Positions 11,874-23,045 of a DNA stretch of 64,000 nt are shown piece after piece; the first letter of the stretch is position 1; every line of letters starts with the position of its first letter. A program made the position numbers and the translations under genes. The DNA comes from Chloranthus sessilifolius (taxonomy: Eukaryota > Streptophyta > Magnoliopsida > Chloranthales > Chloranthaceae): NCBI GenBank assembly GCA_021018995.1, contig CM037588.1, forward strand, positions 88,758,765 to 88,822,764, written 5' to 3'. The notes under the pieces were generated by a model. That model made no database searches. It was not told the DNA's origin and saw only the letters and a list, made by a program, of their open reading frames with translations.

Positions 11874-12922
11874 ATGGCCACGGGTTCTAAATTTATTGAT
11901 ACCTTGGCTACCATGTTAAACCCTTCACCTACTGGCAGCCCTATGGCCGCTAGGAAATCTGTAAGGATTGCAGAGGACTCCACTATGGAGACCTCTAAGG
12001 TACCTACACCCTCTGTGCATCCCCAAGTGGAATTAACTAAGAAAAGAGCTGCCCCTGTGAAGAAGGCCAAATCTGTGGCCTCTAATATCCCTACTCCAAA
12101 GAAGAAATATGCCCCTAAGAAGAGGGCCAGAGCCCACCACTTGCTAAAAGCCCTAAGAAACCAAAGAAAAAATAAAAGAAGGGCAAGGAAAAGGTCCCTG
12201 AGGTGGTCCCTGAGGTTGCCCAAGAGGATGAATAAGATGGTGAGTCACTCAGAATTCCCTCTGAGTTTGTGGCTGCTATCAAGCTAGATACTGAAACTGC
12301 ATTTGATAAGGCATTCTTTGAAGAAGAGCCTGAGACTGTTGCTTCCATAGAGTACCTCACAAAAGGCTCATTACTACCCCTGTTAACGCGCCCACTGCAG
12401 CAAGTCTTCCCTAGACTAGTACAACTATTTTATCAAAACATCAGGGTCAAGATTGGGGATGATGATAACCCTGCATTGTCAGTTTTAATTGATGACTTTG
12501 AAATGCTATTTAACCAAGTAGAAATTGCTAAGATTCTTAGCATACCAGCCACCTACAACTCAGAGTGTGGTTTGGGGGCACCATTGACACCCACAATCCC
12601 TGAAATTGCCAAAGAAATCACAGGAGAGATCACAACCTCTAGGGTATCAATTAGGAAGAGAGACCTGCCTCCAAGACTGAGATTCATGGATGGTGTTTTA
12701 AGAAAGAATGTCTACTACTTTGGGCACCAACAAGAGAGGAGGTCCCCAATTGCTGATGCCCTTTACTCCTCCCTGAACTACTATATTGATGTTGTAAAGC
12801 TCATTTTTGAAGGAATGAAAGATATACATGAGAAGGTGAAAAGGGAGCATAACTCCATTCCTTTCCCTAGTGCAGGCTCATTACAGCCCTGCTGCAGCTG
12901 GGAGGCTACCACTTTAACATGA
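11874..12922 (+). pseudogene. Athila 1 third ORF (plant retroelement post-pol protein)
   Basis: Starts at ATG 11874 with a basic, Lys-rich region (TKKRAAPVKKAKS, PKKKYAPKKRARA). A folded-looking part at about 12270-12900 contains PRLVQLFYQNI and later stretches such as DVVKLIFEGM. The family sits after pol in Athila elements and is often called env-like or 'putative plant transposon protein'. I see no signal peptide or convincing membrane segment, so an envelope role is not supported here. The Tekay element carries the same type of protein at 55049-56524 (-), with PRLVRLFYQNL. Broken. Confidence 0.78.
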
Positions 12923-12987
12923 TTGAGAAAACTCTCAATTTAGCCCCTAGCAAGTGTGGCAAGAACTAGTGGGGGATCAATGGTACC

Positions 12988-14500
12988 TTGATTGAAAAGA
13001 AGAAGAAGAAGAAAGAGGAGTTGCTAGCTCAATCAGCCCCAACAATTCAAGAAGCAGCTGCTATTGCCTCTGCTGCAACCAGCTATGCTGCTAACTCTCA
13101 AGCAGCCACCTCAAGTGTGCCAGCTATCCCCACCTCCATTCCCTTGCAAGCCATTGTACCAACCATCCATACACCCATTACCTCTACAACAGTAACCTCA
13201 TTACCTCAGCAGCCACCTATTACTTCATCAGCCATAACCTCCACACTCACTCCCATTCTCATGCCAGCTATTGTGCCAGCTAGCACTACCTTACCCACCA
13301 CCACACAAATACCCTCCACAGCACAACCAATTTTTTCCATTATTCCCACAGCCACCACAACCTCAACAACATAGACCATACCTGCTGTGACATTAGCATT
13401 ACCACCCTCCATAGCCCATCTCAGCCCACCTGTTAAAGTCACATTAAAAAAAGCAAATAATCCAAAGCCCCCACTGAGCCCCAACCTACATGTATATCTC
13501 AACCTCTACCTATCCTTGAAATAACAGCCATTCCTGACTCAACCATTGATATACAACTACCCTCACCAGCACAAACCTCTTTAGTCCACCATGTTGAACC
13601 TGAGCCCCCAATCCCTGACATCCCACACAGCTCCTCATTAGCCTCACCTCAACCCACTGAACCCTCTATCGCAATTGAACCTGATACACTTGAACCTTTG
13701 AGCCATTCCATTCTATTTTCCCCTACCCATGACTAAGACCCCTTCTCAGCAGAGGGATACTCAACTATGATGACCTCTATTATAGGGGAGATCAATTATG
13801 AGTTTACCCCTCTTCCTGATTCACCACAGCCCCATCACTTTACCCCTACCCCTACTTTCCGACAACCAACTACCTTTCATCATGCACACACTTCACCATT
13901 TCAACCAATTACAATCACCCAACCCACAACCCCTATCATACCTGATCCCCTACCCCAAATTCTTAACCTTCTCCTCTCCCTTCAAACCCAAGTGATGGCC
14001 AACACCCAATCCCAAACATCCATTGAGGCCAACCTTCAGGCCATGAACTCCACCCTCCAAAACCAGGCCTCAATTCAAACCAGTTTACAAGCCATCCAAT
14101 CAATCTTGTCAACTTTAACCGAACCTTCCCAACAACCATTTATCCCTCCACCTATCCATATACCTACACCACCCCCATCTCCCGAATCCCTAACCATAGC
14201 AGCAACACCTATTGTTGCTACACCCATTGAAATTGTTCTAGAAACCCCCCCAAGTACATTTACCACTCCCTCGCCTGCCAACTACCCCTAAGCCCAAAGA
14301 GCCAAGAAAAATCAAGCCTGACATCCACATAAAGGAGCCAGCTTCAAAACTAGAGCCAACTCCTAAGAAGAGGAGCAACACCAAGCAAAGGACGACTACA
14401 TCAAAGAGATCCGAGTCTACTGCTACTGCTCTAAGGAAAGTAAAAGGCAAAGGTGTCCAAGACAAGGTTAATGCAACAGAAAATTCAAATGATTAGATTT
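12988..14500 (+). pseudogene. Low-complexity tail of the Athila 1 third ORF
   Basis: Strand-biased, C/A-rich DNA encoding Pro-, Thr-, Ser-, Ile- and Gln-rich sequence (for example TTLPTTTQIPSTAQP; LQTQVMANTQSQ), ending with a Lys-rich stretch near 14300-14490. Third ORFs of this family often have such a disordered tail. No domain is recognisable. Broken. Confidence 0.55.
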
Positions 14501-14783
14501 GTACATGCAGTTAGTTAGATTGTTTTTGTAGAGTCTTTTTGTAGTTATTTTCACTTGCATTGTACAAATTCCTATGTTATAAATGAAAATTCTCTTTGGT
14601 AGCTTTTATGTGAAGTTTATTTGGTTTACTTTATTTATGCTATTTGTTTGTTTGCTTATTTTACTTGTTTGTGTGTGTATGGTTTGCTATTTTTATGTAC
14701 CTTGTTTGCTATCTTCTTTTATCAAAATACCCTGCTGCACATGTCCTTTATCTTTGAACCAGTGAGAACATTGTTCCTTATAG

Positions 14784-14793
14784 ATTTGGGGTG
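14784..14793 (+). other. Internal polypurine-like tract, Athila 1
   Basis: ATTTGGGGTG preceded by GAACATTGTTCC. Element 2 has AGGTTTGGGGGTG at the matching place (41843-41855). It resembles the true 3' polypurine tract (16456-16466) but lies 1.67 kb upstream of the 3' LTR. Confidence 0.5.
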
Positions 14794-15536
14794 TAGAAAA
14801 GTTTGCCAATGATGTAGTAAACCTAAGTGTAGAAGAACCAAGGAAGTAAGATAGAAATAGAGCTGAGTCACCTATGAAACTTTAAAAATGAGGGATGTTA
14901 AAATTCTACAGACCTATAGGCATTAAAAGCTTTTAAATTTTAACATTTTCATGAGGTGAACATCAAGAAAACTCATTTGTGTTAGCACTTAGTAGACCAT
15001 CAAAGAGAGAAAAAGGTACGGACATGCGTATGAGTTTAATGGAAGACCATACCTAGTGAGATTTGGGCCTACAAAATTTTTTCTCTTTCAGGAGTATCTT
15101 AGCCATTTCTTTTTGCTCTAAGGACTAGCTGAGTCTATTTCCTCACTAGAAGTTAGGCATCTCCAAGTTGAAACAACTGACAGTACCCATGATATTTAGA
15201 AAAGGATCAAGGCCTTCTCTTGGATAGTTTGAGCTTAAAGATACCAAACCCAGGAAACCGCCCTTGTGTATAACATTTTGAGCCTTAATTTCCAGTTTTC
15301 TTCAAAATACACCAGAGTATTTACACCTAAACCTGTGGACCTGATTCAAACCTACCTCCACTCTAAGAATTTAGAAGGTAAAGGAGAGGAGTTGAAGTGG
15401 ACAAGCTAGGGTCAACATTTGGGGAATGGGGAAGAAACACAACAAGGAGAATAACAGTGTAGCAGCTAGGAAGAAGAGGGTGGCATTTCATAAAAATAAA
15501 AACAAAAAGAAAAGAAAGATCTATCCCAAAAGAAAA

Positions 15537-15570
15537 AAGAAAAAAAAAAAATATATATATATATATATAA
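15537..15570. repeat. A-rich run and (AT)n microsatellite
   Basis: A run of A followed by about ten AT units inside the 3' non-coding region of Athila 1. Element 2 has only an A-rich run at the corresponding place (about 42530-42550). Confidence 0.85.
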
Positions 15571-16455
15571 TGAAAAGGAATAGAGAGGAGTCAAGAGGCA
15601 TTTTCATTGAAAAAAGTAAAAATAAGAGGGGAAGCTGGCTACTTCAAGTCTAAAAAATATCAAAGAAGATGAAATATGTTAAAAGTAAAAGAAGGTGAAG
15701 TCATGAATCACCTCCTCCACCTACTGATTTCTCAATTTTGCATCCTTTTCACCCTTCCACTCTTTGTAACATACACTCATAACCCACATTACAACCCAGT
15801 CATAAGACCTTGTGGTCCTAATTAGAGTGAGTTGTTATATGGAGATGAGGAGTTGTACAATCTATGGTGAGAAATAGTCAATGATGTCTGAATTTAGAAG
15901 CCTTGCCTATGCTCATGCTTGCAGATCCATTTGGGGTTTGTAACTGCTCTTGAGCTTGTGTGAAAATGAAAACCCTTAAATTTATTTGTGAGGGACTGTC
16001 CTGGTAAGCATTGGATCTGACATTGCATATATTGGGCATTGCCTAAACCTAATTTTTGAATTGATGATGAGCTCAGTACTGACATATACTTATTGTTTTG
16101 CTTGTTGTGAGCTAATTGGAAGTGATGTGCATACATGTAAGAGTTTTTATGTTCAAAGGTCTGTGTATTTCATTTGTTAAACTCCTCACATTTTGAAAAG
16201 AATCAAGGGTGGGCTGATGCTCTGATTATTGAATACTGATTTGGTGATGTTGCACTTTTGTTAACTATTTTCATTGAGAAGTTTGTGAGTACTTTCACTG
16301 ACCCTCAGGAGACTTCAATCCTCCACTAGGGATCACTTAGGGGTTTAAAAGGCTTGACGCATAAGCTAAATGTATCCGTGCTCCCTACGAAAATGGTATT
16401 TACATTCCTAGAGTAGTTGTTTAAATTTTGCTTTGCTCGAGGACTAGCAAAGATT

Positions 16456-16466
16456 AGGTTTGGGGG
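16456..16466 (+). other. 3' polypurine tract of Athila 1
   Basis: AGGTTTGGGGG immediately before the TG of the 3' LTR, the usual Athila position and form. Confidence 0.75.
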
Positions 16467-19089
16467 TGTATTATTCACTAAAAAGTATCACTTTTCACCT
16501 CTTAACCTATCCTTTGCTACACCTTGAAGCTGACTAATAACTCTTTGTTTATATTATTTTGTAGTTAGTAATAATTGTGTAGCTTAATACAAAGTGCATG
16601 CCTATACAAAGTGGTGCCCAAAAGAGAAAGAATTAAAGCTAGAGAGGACTGCTGAGCCAAGGACTGATGGAACACCATGGTGGTACACACCATGCTGACT
16701 AGTTTGCATGTCAAGGTGGAGCAAAGATGTCCAATAGATGAGAGAAGTATGGATGTGAGTGGAGAAATGTGCAACAGCAGCAGCTACATGCAGCAGAGAA
16801 GCAGAAGTGTGTTATCTCGCATAGTCACAAGTGTGCCTCGTGTTGTTTAAGTCTGGAGCAGCTGATACATGTAGCACAAATGAACTCGAGCAAAACTCGC
16901 ATGCTCAGTGAAGGAGTGGTCTCAGTGAGTTACTTCGCGTAGCAATCGCGCACTTCTTATGCTCTCAACACTTAAAGTCTTCGCGAAGTTCTCACGCACT
17001 ACAACCTTTAGAAATCTAACTCGCAATGCCCTCATGAGGATCAAGCCCCATATAGCCGTGTGTGCAGTCTCACGAGATCAATTTGCATTAAAGGATTTAA
17101 GAAAGCTCGTGTAGCTCTCGCATAGTTCAAGAGGAGAGAGAGCTCCAGAACTCTCCTCGCGCAGCTCTCGCATGCATAAAAGCCCAAAGCCTTCTACGCT
17201 ACTGTGCTACCCAATTCACATGGAGCTGAGCGAGATTGAAAGTCTTCCATGCAAGACCCTCGTGACAAGAAGTACCTGAAGCTCTACTGTGCGAGCAAAG
17301 CCAAAGCAATGCAAACTCTTTCTCGTGAGTGCATTAAAAGCCAAAGCAGCTGTGCGACCAATTAAAGGCCTTCTGCGCGAGTGATAAACCTTTTAAGCCA
17401 TGTCTGACCTTGTGAACACTCCGCTATCTGTGCAATTGAATTAAAGAACCAAAGTCAGCCCAGCAGAGCTCGGGCTCTCCACTTCTCAATCTTTACTCAG
17501 GGACCTTTTGGGGATTTCCTCGGGTCTAGGGCACACATCTCGAGGCCCTAATCTTGATGCACACATCCCAAGGCATCAAAGGGTTGTAACTCAGCCACGT
17601 CTGCTAGCAAATTAGGGTTTAATCTTCTCTTGGCCAAGGCATTTGTGACTGAGAATATAAGCTATAATTTTGACTTAGAAAAATATCTCTCCTTTAACTT
17701 GAGTTAGCTATGAGCTCGAGTAGATTAGGGTTAGGGTTTGATCACCACTTTTTCTATTTTTTCTTCTTCCTTAGTCTAGCTCTTGCTGGCTAAGTTCTCT
17801 GTAATTAATTAGACTTAGTTTTATCTGTTTTGTAAAGAATCTTGTAGCCTTTGGGATTTTCTGAGAGCTATTTTGCACAAGGCTACTGCCTTGAGAAATC
17901 TCATTGTAAGTATTATCTTGATCAATGAAATTTATATTTTAGATGCTTATTTAATCTATTATTTTCCTATTTGTCCATAGTCTTGTTTAATCTGTGTCAT
18001 ACATTTAGGACTTGAGCTGATTTGAAATGCCCATGGAAGCTTGAGCTTGTAACCCTGGGACCATAGTGGCAGTTACAATTTGCATGTTCCATCTCAGTCC
18101 CCTGTGGTGTGGATAACCTCTGTGGATAGCCTGCGACCATTCAAGTGGACAGACTATAGCCCTAGGGTGATTCCAAGCCACAGATCTGAGAGGGATTCTT
18201 CTCCTCTGCACTTGAGCTTGTAGCCTTGTGAGAGGTTGTTGCAAGAACAAGCTCCCCTCTATTTTACTTGACCAACATCAGATATTAGATCTGATTTCTC
18301 TGTAGAGATTGCAGACTTGTGAGTTGAGTCATTACAAGCCTTTTGTAGCAATGACCAGCTGCATTTAAGTCCCCAGATAGCCTTTGAACAATTGTGTGTT
18401 CTACTAGTTTTTCAAGAGCTATTTGCTCCCATGGATGCCTAAGCTTGTAGCCTGGCATACATTCTGTCTATAATAGTTTTTATGTTCTAATTTGATCCAT
18501 GGGTTGGAGGACATCTATTGGATAATCTGTGACCATTTAAGTGGATAGGTTATAGCCTTAAGGTCTATTTATTCCATTGGATCAAATTGGTTTTCTGATT
18601 TAATTCCTGTGGTTTAATCCTCTCTATTGGATAGCCTATGGCCATTTAAGTGGATAGGCTATAGCCTTAAGAGACTAGGTCAATCCATAAGGGTTGAGTT
18701 AGATACATCCTCCTTGCAGATATGCTTGTAGCCATCTGAGGAACTGCTGCAGAGACAACCCTAAATCTGAATTACATAACTGTATTAATCTTAGCTTCAA
18801 TTGTCTACTTCACATTATTTTAATCTTAGTGTAGTTGTGACACCCAACTCCCTTTCTCTAGGATTGTCAGATCTATAGCCAGATCTGGAGGCCTACTAAT
18901 ATAACCCATTCTAGATCAATTTCTCTGTGAGACAAACTCTTACTCAAAACTTGCTATAATAGCCCTGTATCTTGTAGGCTGTGTATTTTAGATTTGTTGT
19001 TTTAACCAATTTTTGTTTCTTCACGTTTTGAATTATATTTCTTCACCACTGTTTTGTCACCAATAACAAGACAACACCTAAAGTAATCC
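16467..19089 (+). repeat. 3' LTR of Athila element 1
   Basis: About 2.62 kb, starting TGTATTATTCAC and ending AAGTAATCC. It pairs with the 5' LTR at 2047-4709. TATA-like AATATAAG lies at 17654-17661; the three stem-loop-like motifs start at 18124, 18520 and 18629. Confidence 0.9.
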
Positions 19090-20100
19090 TCCAATGAGGG
19101 CATCTCCGTACCAAATCCTTCATCCGTTGACTGCCACTGAACCTAACATCCCAACTTATATCCCTGATTATCCTTAAAAGGCTACATATTTCAGCAGAAG
19201 ACTAGCTATTTCTTGGAAGAAATATTAAACTTTCCAAAAGCCACATAGGGTGATAACTGCTCCTCTCTAGTCAACCTAAGAGAGGGAAAGGGAGAAAGGT
19301 TGAAGGTTAGGAAGGCATCATTGCAAACATGATAGCTGTGATATTTCTTATGCTTATCATTCTGACAAAAGGTCAGGCGTTGAACATTCATCTTTTAAAA
19401 TGACTTTTCTAACTTCATTTTCTGTGCATCATATCTCCATAGAAATTTTCATCAATTTAAATGTGTGTAAGATTGACAGAACTGGGACCTGGCATTTTAA
19501 GCCGTCCCTCTGGCATACCGATGCCATATCCATCCATGCCCAGGAACTAGACATTGTAAGTGTGCTTATTAGAGGGTATACCAATAGATAATTGGTAAAA
19601 TATTTTTATTAGCCGAGCGGAGGATTTTTTATATGTTTAATTTAATTTTTAAATAACTTCACTTTTGACATCTACATATGTTTAAAAAAGTTTTATGAGA
19701 AAGGATAGATGAATAAAATTAACAACCTCGTACTCGATTTTAAGAGATTGCTCTCTAAGTATGCATATGTCGTACTCCATATTCGTACCTGCTCCTAGAT
19801 AACACAGGTTGATACAACTGCAGAGAGAACAAGAGAGAGTTACCACCCGCGACGATTTGAAGACGTGAAGTATGATTAGATTTGTTTACTTATATATAAG
19901 GCCAGGCTGAGTTAGGTTATTTGCAGCCAAACTAGAATGGTGTTAATGAGACTTTTAGAGACGATTTTTCAAGTAGTCTCTAAAGTGTCTACTGCCTATA
20001 CATGACCTGAACTTTATGGAGACTATCATGACCGTTTCTATTGTTATTTTATATAGGGATATGGCTATAGCCGTCTCTTATAAAAGGATTCGAGATGGCT
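19090..20100. other. Unassigned spacer right of Athila 1
   Basis: No gene that I can name. A 61-codon reading frame on the minus strand (19391-19206) and the plus strand around 19400-19570, which ends in a possible splice donor GTAAGT at 19556-19561, are unremarkable. At 19930-20100 the text (TTAGAGACGATTTTTC; ATAGCCGTCTCTTA) resembles the subterminal repeats of CACTA elements, and AACTAGAATGG near 19930 could be a decayed CACTA end. Confidence 0.4.
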
Positions 20101-20114
20101 TTTGGAATGCACCC

Positions 20115-20208
20115 GAGCTCCACGTGGCATCGAAATAATATTTTGGGTGCCACATGGAGCTCCACGTGGAAGCTTGGAGGACGGTGACCGTCCTCCCATG
20201 GAGGACGG
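20115..20208. repeat. Nested hairpins (CTCCACGTGG and GGAGGACGGT)
   Basis: GAGCTCCACGTGGCA at 20115-20129 pairs with 20148-20162 with one mismatch; CTCCACGTGG returns at 20160. Then 20176-20196 is a perfect palindrome with 10-base arms GGAGGACGGT around one central base, and GGAGGACGG occurs again at 20200. CACGTG is also the G-box core of plant promoters. An (AT)n run follows at 20221-20235. Confidence 0.8.
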
Positions 20209-20637
20209 ACACCTTTTCCATATATATATATATGTATATATTAATTATGACGTAGGAAAATTTTGATATTGACGAGGCTATACAAGGTTATATAATGAAA
20301 TCTCTCGGCAAGAAATGGAGGGACCACAAGTACGAATTAAAGGAGAAGTACAATAATAATTGTGCAGCCATTGAGGGTCAATATGCTAGAGGACCTAAAA
20401 ATGTTGTTCCAAAACAATGGCAAACTCTTATGAATTTTTGGGTTTTATTGAAGGGAAGGTACATTTTAATCATTAAATTCCTGAAAATTAATTTTAATTA
20501 TGCCCAATAAATGTCACGATAACTCATCAATTTGTGTGCTACAGAAAAGAAGTGAAAGGAACAAATGAAATCGATCTCATCAGACGCTACCCCACACGGC
20601 AGGAACAAAAAGTTTCGCTAGAGTTTTCCATGAGGAG

Positions 20638-22491
20638 GTATAAGTTAGGGTTCTTGATTTATTCGTATGTTCATATTCCTTACGTGTCTTGCATGCTTGG
20701 TAGACCTCATGATTTATATGGTAAAAGATTGGAATGAAAAAAGATCTCATCATCTAATTCAATGTAATCAAACACCAACTATAATTAATGATATATTAGA
20801 TTCACATGATAGCCGTTAATTTTAAGTGGTGGTTAACTCCATTGAATCAAAGCATGTAGATCTTTTTTAGACCATGAGACACCTATCAAACGGTACACTT
20901 TAGTTTCACATGGCACACACATGAATTTGAAAATCAATACTTAATGGCGTATTGGGTGAGTCCTGAGCTGGCAGTAATGGATATATCACATATGAATTGA
21001 CCAAATCGGCCGATACTAAAGTACCTTCAAAAATATATAATAATTTTTTTTCCCTAAAGAGCATTTTTAGTATTATGTCTGAATCATATCAAATACATAT
21101 AAGCCTATATGACTTGATCTTGGTCAATATATATATGGGCTAAATACAGGTTTTTACTGTCTTTGCCCTAAAAAAATATGAAGAGTGGTTGTACAAAAGG
21201 TGTTGATAATTGGAAATTGGCCATTTATTTTTTCTACTAATTGTATATTACAATTTTCCGTTTATTTTTTCTATTTCTAAATTTGTAGTACAATATTACA
21301 GTTAGTAGTGCAATTAATGCTTCAAAAATCTATTAATGGATTTAAATTTGCAGTAAATCTGCACTTGATGATTTTATTTTCATAGGAAATGTTAAAGGGG
21401 TCTGACTAGAATGGATAGAAATTGCGGTTAATGGGTAAGTAAACAAAGGGTCTCTTTGGACACGAGATAAGAGAATATTTTTATTTTGTAAGTGGAAATT
21501 TGATGTAGACATTTTTTGTCAACCTTACTGTGAAAGCTTATACAGATGCAAGCTTTCTTGAGTGTAGGAAGTTGTCAGCACTTGACTACAAGTTAGTCGT
21601 ATGGAGGAATAAGCAGGCTTTGGTGTAAGAAGGCTATATGACTATATATGTTAACTTACTCAGTTAAAACTTCATAGTAGCATTCCTACATATCTAGTGA
21701 CAACATTATAATAATTAGTTTATGTTGCAGTAAATTTTGTCCACCATCATAGAAAATTAGTTTATGTTGTAGTAAATTTTGTGCACCATCATAGAACAGA
21801 TCACATAGTTGTCATTTAATTGGGAATGATCACACAGGAAAGGAAATACTAGGTATTCTTGCAAGAAAATCTGATGAGTGATGATTAATTTCCACTCTTC
21901 AGTGCTGGGGGAAATGTTGAAGTAGTTAAGAGTGTTCTATCTGAGTGCAGGATTAGGATTTGGAATTTTTTATTGATACTTCTAGTTCTAGATTATTTAA
22001 CGATTCTTTTTATTTGGCCAACTAGAAAGGCATGTTAATCCATTTATACATTTTTAGTCATACATATGAAACTCTTAAATTGCAATTAATGGATAGAAAT
22101 TCCATGTGCTTTTAATGAAGAATAAAAGTAGTAGTAATGTAAACTTAGAACTAGCATGCTTGGTAGGTGATTCATAGAAAGAACAACCTTCTGATTTTGT
22201 CATTTATGGGTGAATGGAGTAATTCATATGACAGTCTTGATAGAGTTGGATTCATTGTGGCATGAGTTTTGCTGCAAGTAGGACATTTTTAATTTCCTTC
22301 TAAACTTAGAATTGGCATGTGTGGTAATTCATTTATTATTGTCAGTAGTTGGTTTATATGAAATATCCTAATATCTGGGGTATTTATTTTATTCATACAT
22401 TGGAGACGGGTTCTTGATTTATTCATAGGTTTGTATTCCTTATGTGTCTATCTTTAAGATTTACTTAATCTTCATATATCAATCAATGCAG
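20638..22491 (+). other. Large intron of the TNPA-like gene
   Basis: 1.85 kb between donor GTATAAG at 20638 and acceptor TGCAG at 22491. It starts and ends with related text: about 39 bases at 20649-20688 recur with few changes at 22409-22448. It holds a 42-base tandem duplication (21713-21796). No other gene seen. Confidence 0.55.
21713..21796. repeat. 42-bp tandem duplication
   Basis: Two adjacent 42-base units starting AATTAGTTTATGTTG at 21713 and 21755, with two differences between them. Confidence 0.9.
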
Positions 22492-23045
22492 GAAAATAGA
22501 AGCAACAAACAGACCTCACCAACTAGAGCAGAATTTTTTATCATAACCCATGCCCACAAAAATGGTTTACCAGTCAATGATGTTGCTATAGATATGATTG
22601 TAAGTTTCTCCACCCTGAATAACCGTCTTCCAATTATTTCTGGACTCTCTACATCAAAATAATATATGACATGTAAATGGTTGTAGTGACAAATGAAGCA
22701 TTTATTTGAGAAGGAGGGTACCCAAGATTCAAATTCTCCGAATGATATCTACTCATGGGTGTCATGGGAAGAAACGAGAAACCCGGTCGCTTTCGAGGCT
22801 TCGGCCTAGGCCCGACTCCGACTAGTTTGTGGGTGTCATTTTCTTACCATGGAAGGCCCTCCACCAATGACCTCAACGCAATGCGAAACAAAGTACAACA
22901 AATGGAAGAGGAAATGAAATCTATGAAGCTAGAATTGAAGGAGCATGTGAACTCTACAAAGCAACAATTGGTTGAGCTAATGAAGAAAAAAGATGCTGAG
23001 ATTTCCGAACTTAGGAGCATGATTCATGCTCTATTCTTAGGATAA

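Larger units (their letters stand above)
14501..16455 (+). other. 3' non-coding region of Athila 1
   Basis: About 1.95 kb without coding sequence. From about 14784 on it aligns by eye with 41843-43380 of Athila element 2: shared blocks include the GGAAGACCATACC type, CTAGAAGTTAGGCA, TTGAAACAACT and CACTAGGGATCAC near the end. It includes an A-rich and (AT)n run at 15537-15570. Confidence 0.7.
2047..19089 (+). mobile_element. Athila-type Ty3/Gypsy retrotransposon, element 1 (fossil)
   Basis: About 17 kb with two LTRs (2047-4709 and 16467-19089), a tRNA-Asp-type primer site, gag, protease, reverse transcriptase, RNase H, integrase, a third ORF after pol, and a polypurine tract. This order and size are typical of Athila. 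The layout is complete but the genes are broken in many places, so it is a dead copy. Comparing the first roughly 185 bases of the LTRs by eye gives about 89 percent identity, making it older than element 2. The flanks TGATA (2042-2046) and TCCAA (19090-19094) do not match. Confidence 0.92.
20256..23045 (+). pseudogene. TNPA-like protein gene of a Ptta/En/Spm transposon (four exons, broken)
   Basis: Exon 1 (20256-20458) reads NFDIDEAIQGYIM, SLGKKWRDHKYELKEKY and PKNVVPKQWQTLMNFW. Exon 2 (20545-20637) reads KRSERNK, a TGA stop at 20566, then NRSHQ and HTAGTKSFARVF. Exon 3 (22492-22599) follows an AG acceptor, reads RAEFFIITHAHKNGLPVND and ends at GTAAGT. Exon 4 (about 22688-23045) reads SNSPNDIYSWV, shifts frame near 22755-22765, then MGRNEKPGRFRGFGLGPTPT and a coiled coil (MRNKVQQMEEEMKSMKLELK) to the stop. 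This is the plant transposase family of Ptta/En/Spm elements, proposed to bind transposon ends. The exon 1-2 phase does not add up with my boundaries, so either one boundary is wrong or another indel exists. Confidence 0.78.

Noticed and set aside
11874-12922. Calling the Athila 1 third ORF a true envelope gene
   Set aside because: No signal peptide, no clear membrane anchor and no cleavage-site pattern visible. The protein is basic and ends in disordered Pro/Thr-rich text. 'Env-like' is a position-based label only.
13206-13502. Minus-strand Gly/Val-rich frame opposite the third-ORF tail of Athila 1
   Set aside because: Shadow of the Pro/Thr-rich plus-strand text; low complexity.
19206-19570. 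Possible host exon in the spacer after Athila 1
   Set aside because: Short frames exist on both strands and a GTAAGT lies at 19556, but no family is recognisable and no second exon could be placed.
20534-20737. Frame with KEVKGTNEIDLIRRYPTRQE as a separate small protein
   Set aside because: The neighbouring frame of the same bases carries the family motif KRSERNK...HTAGTKSFAR of the TNPA-like gene, so this one is a shadow.
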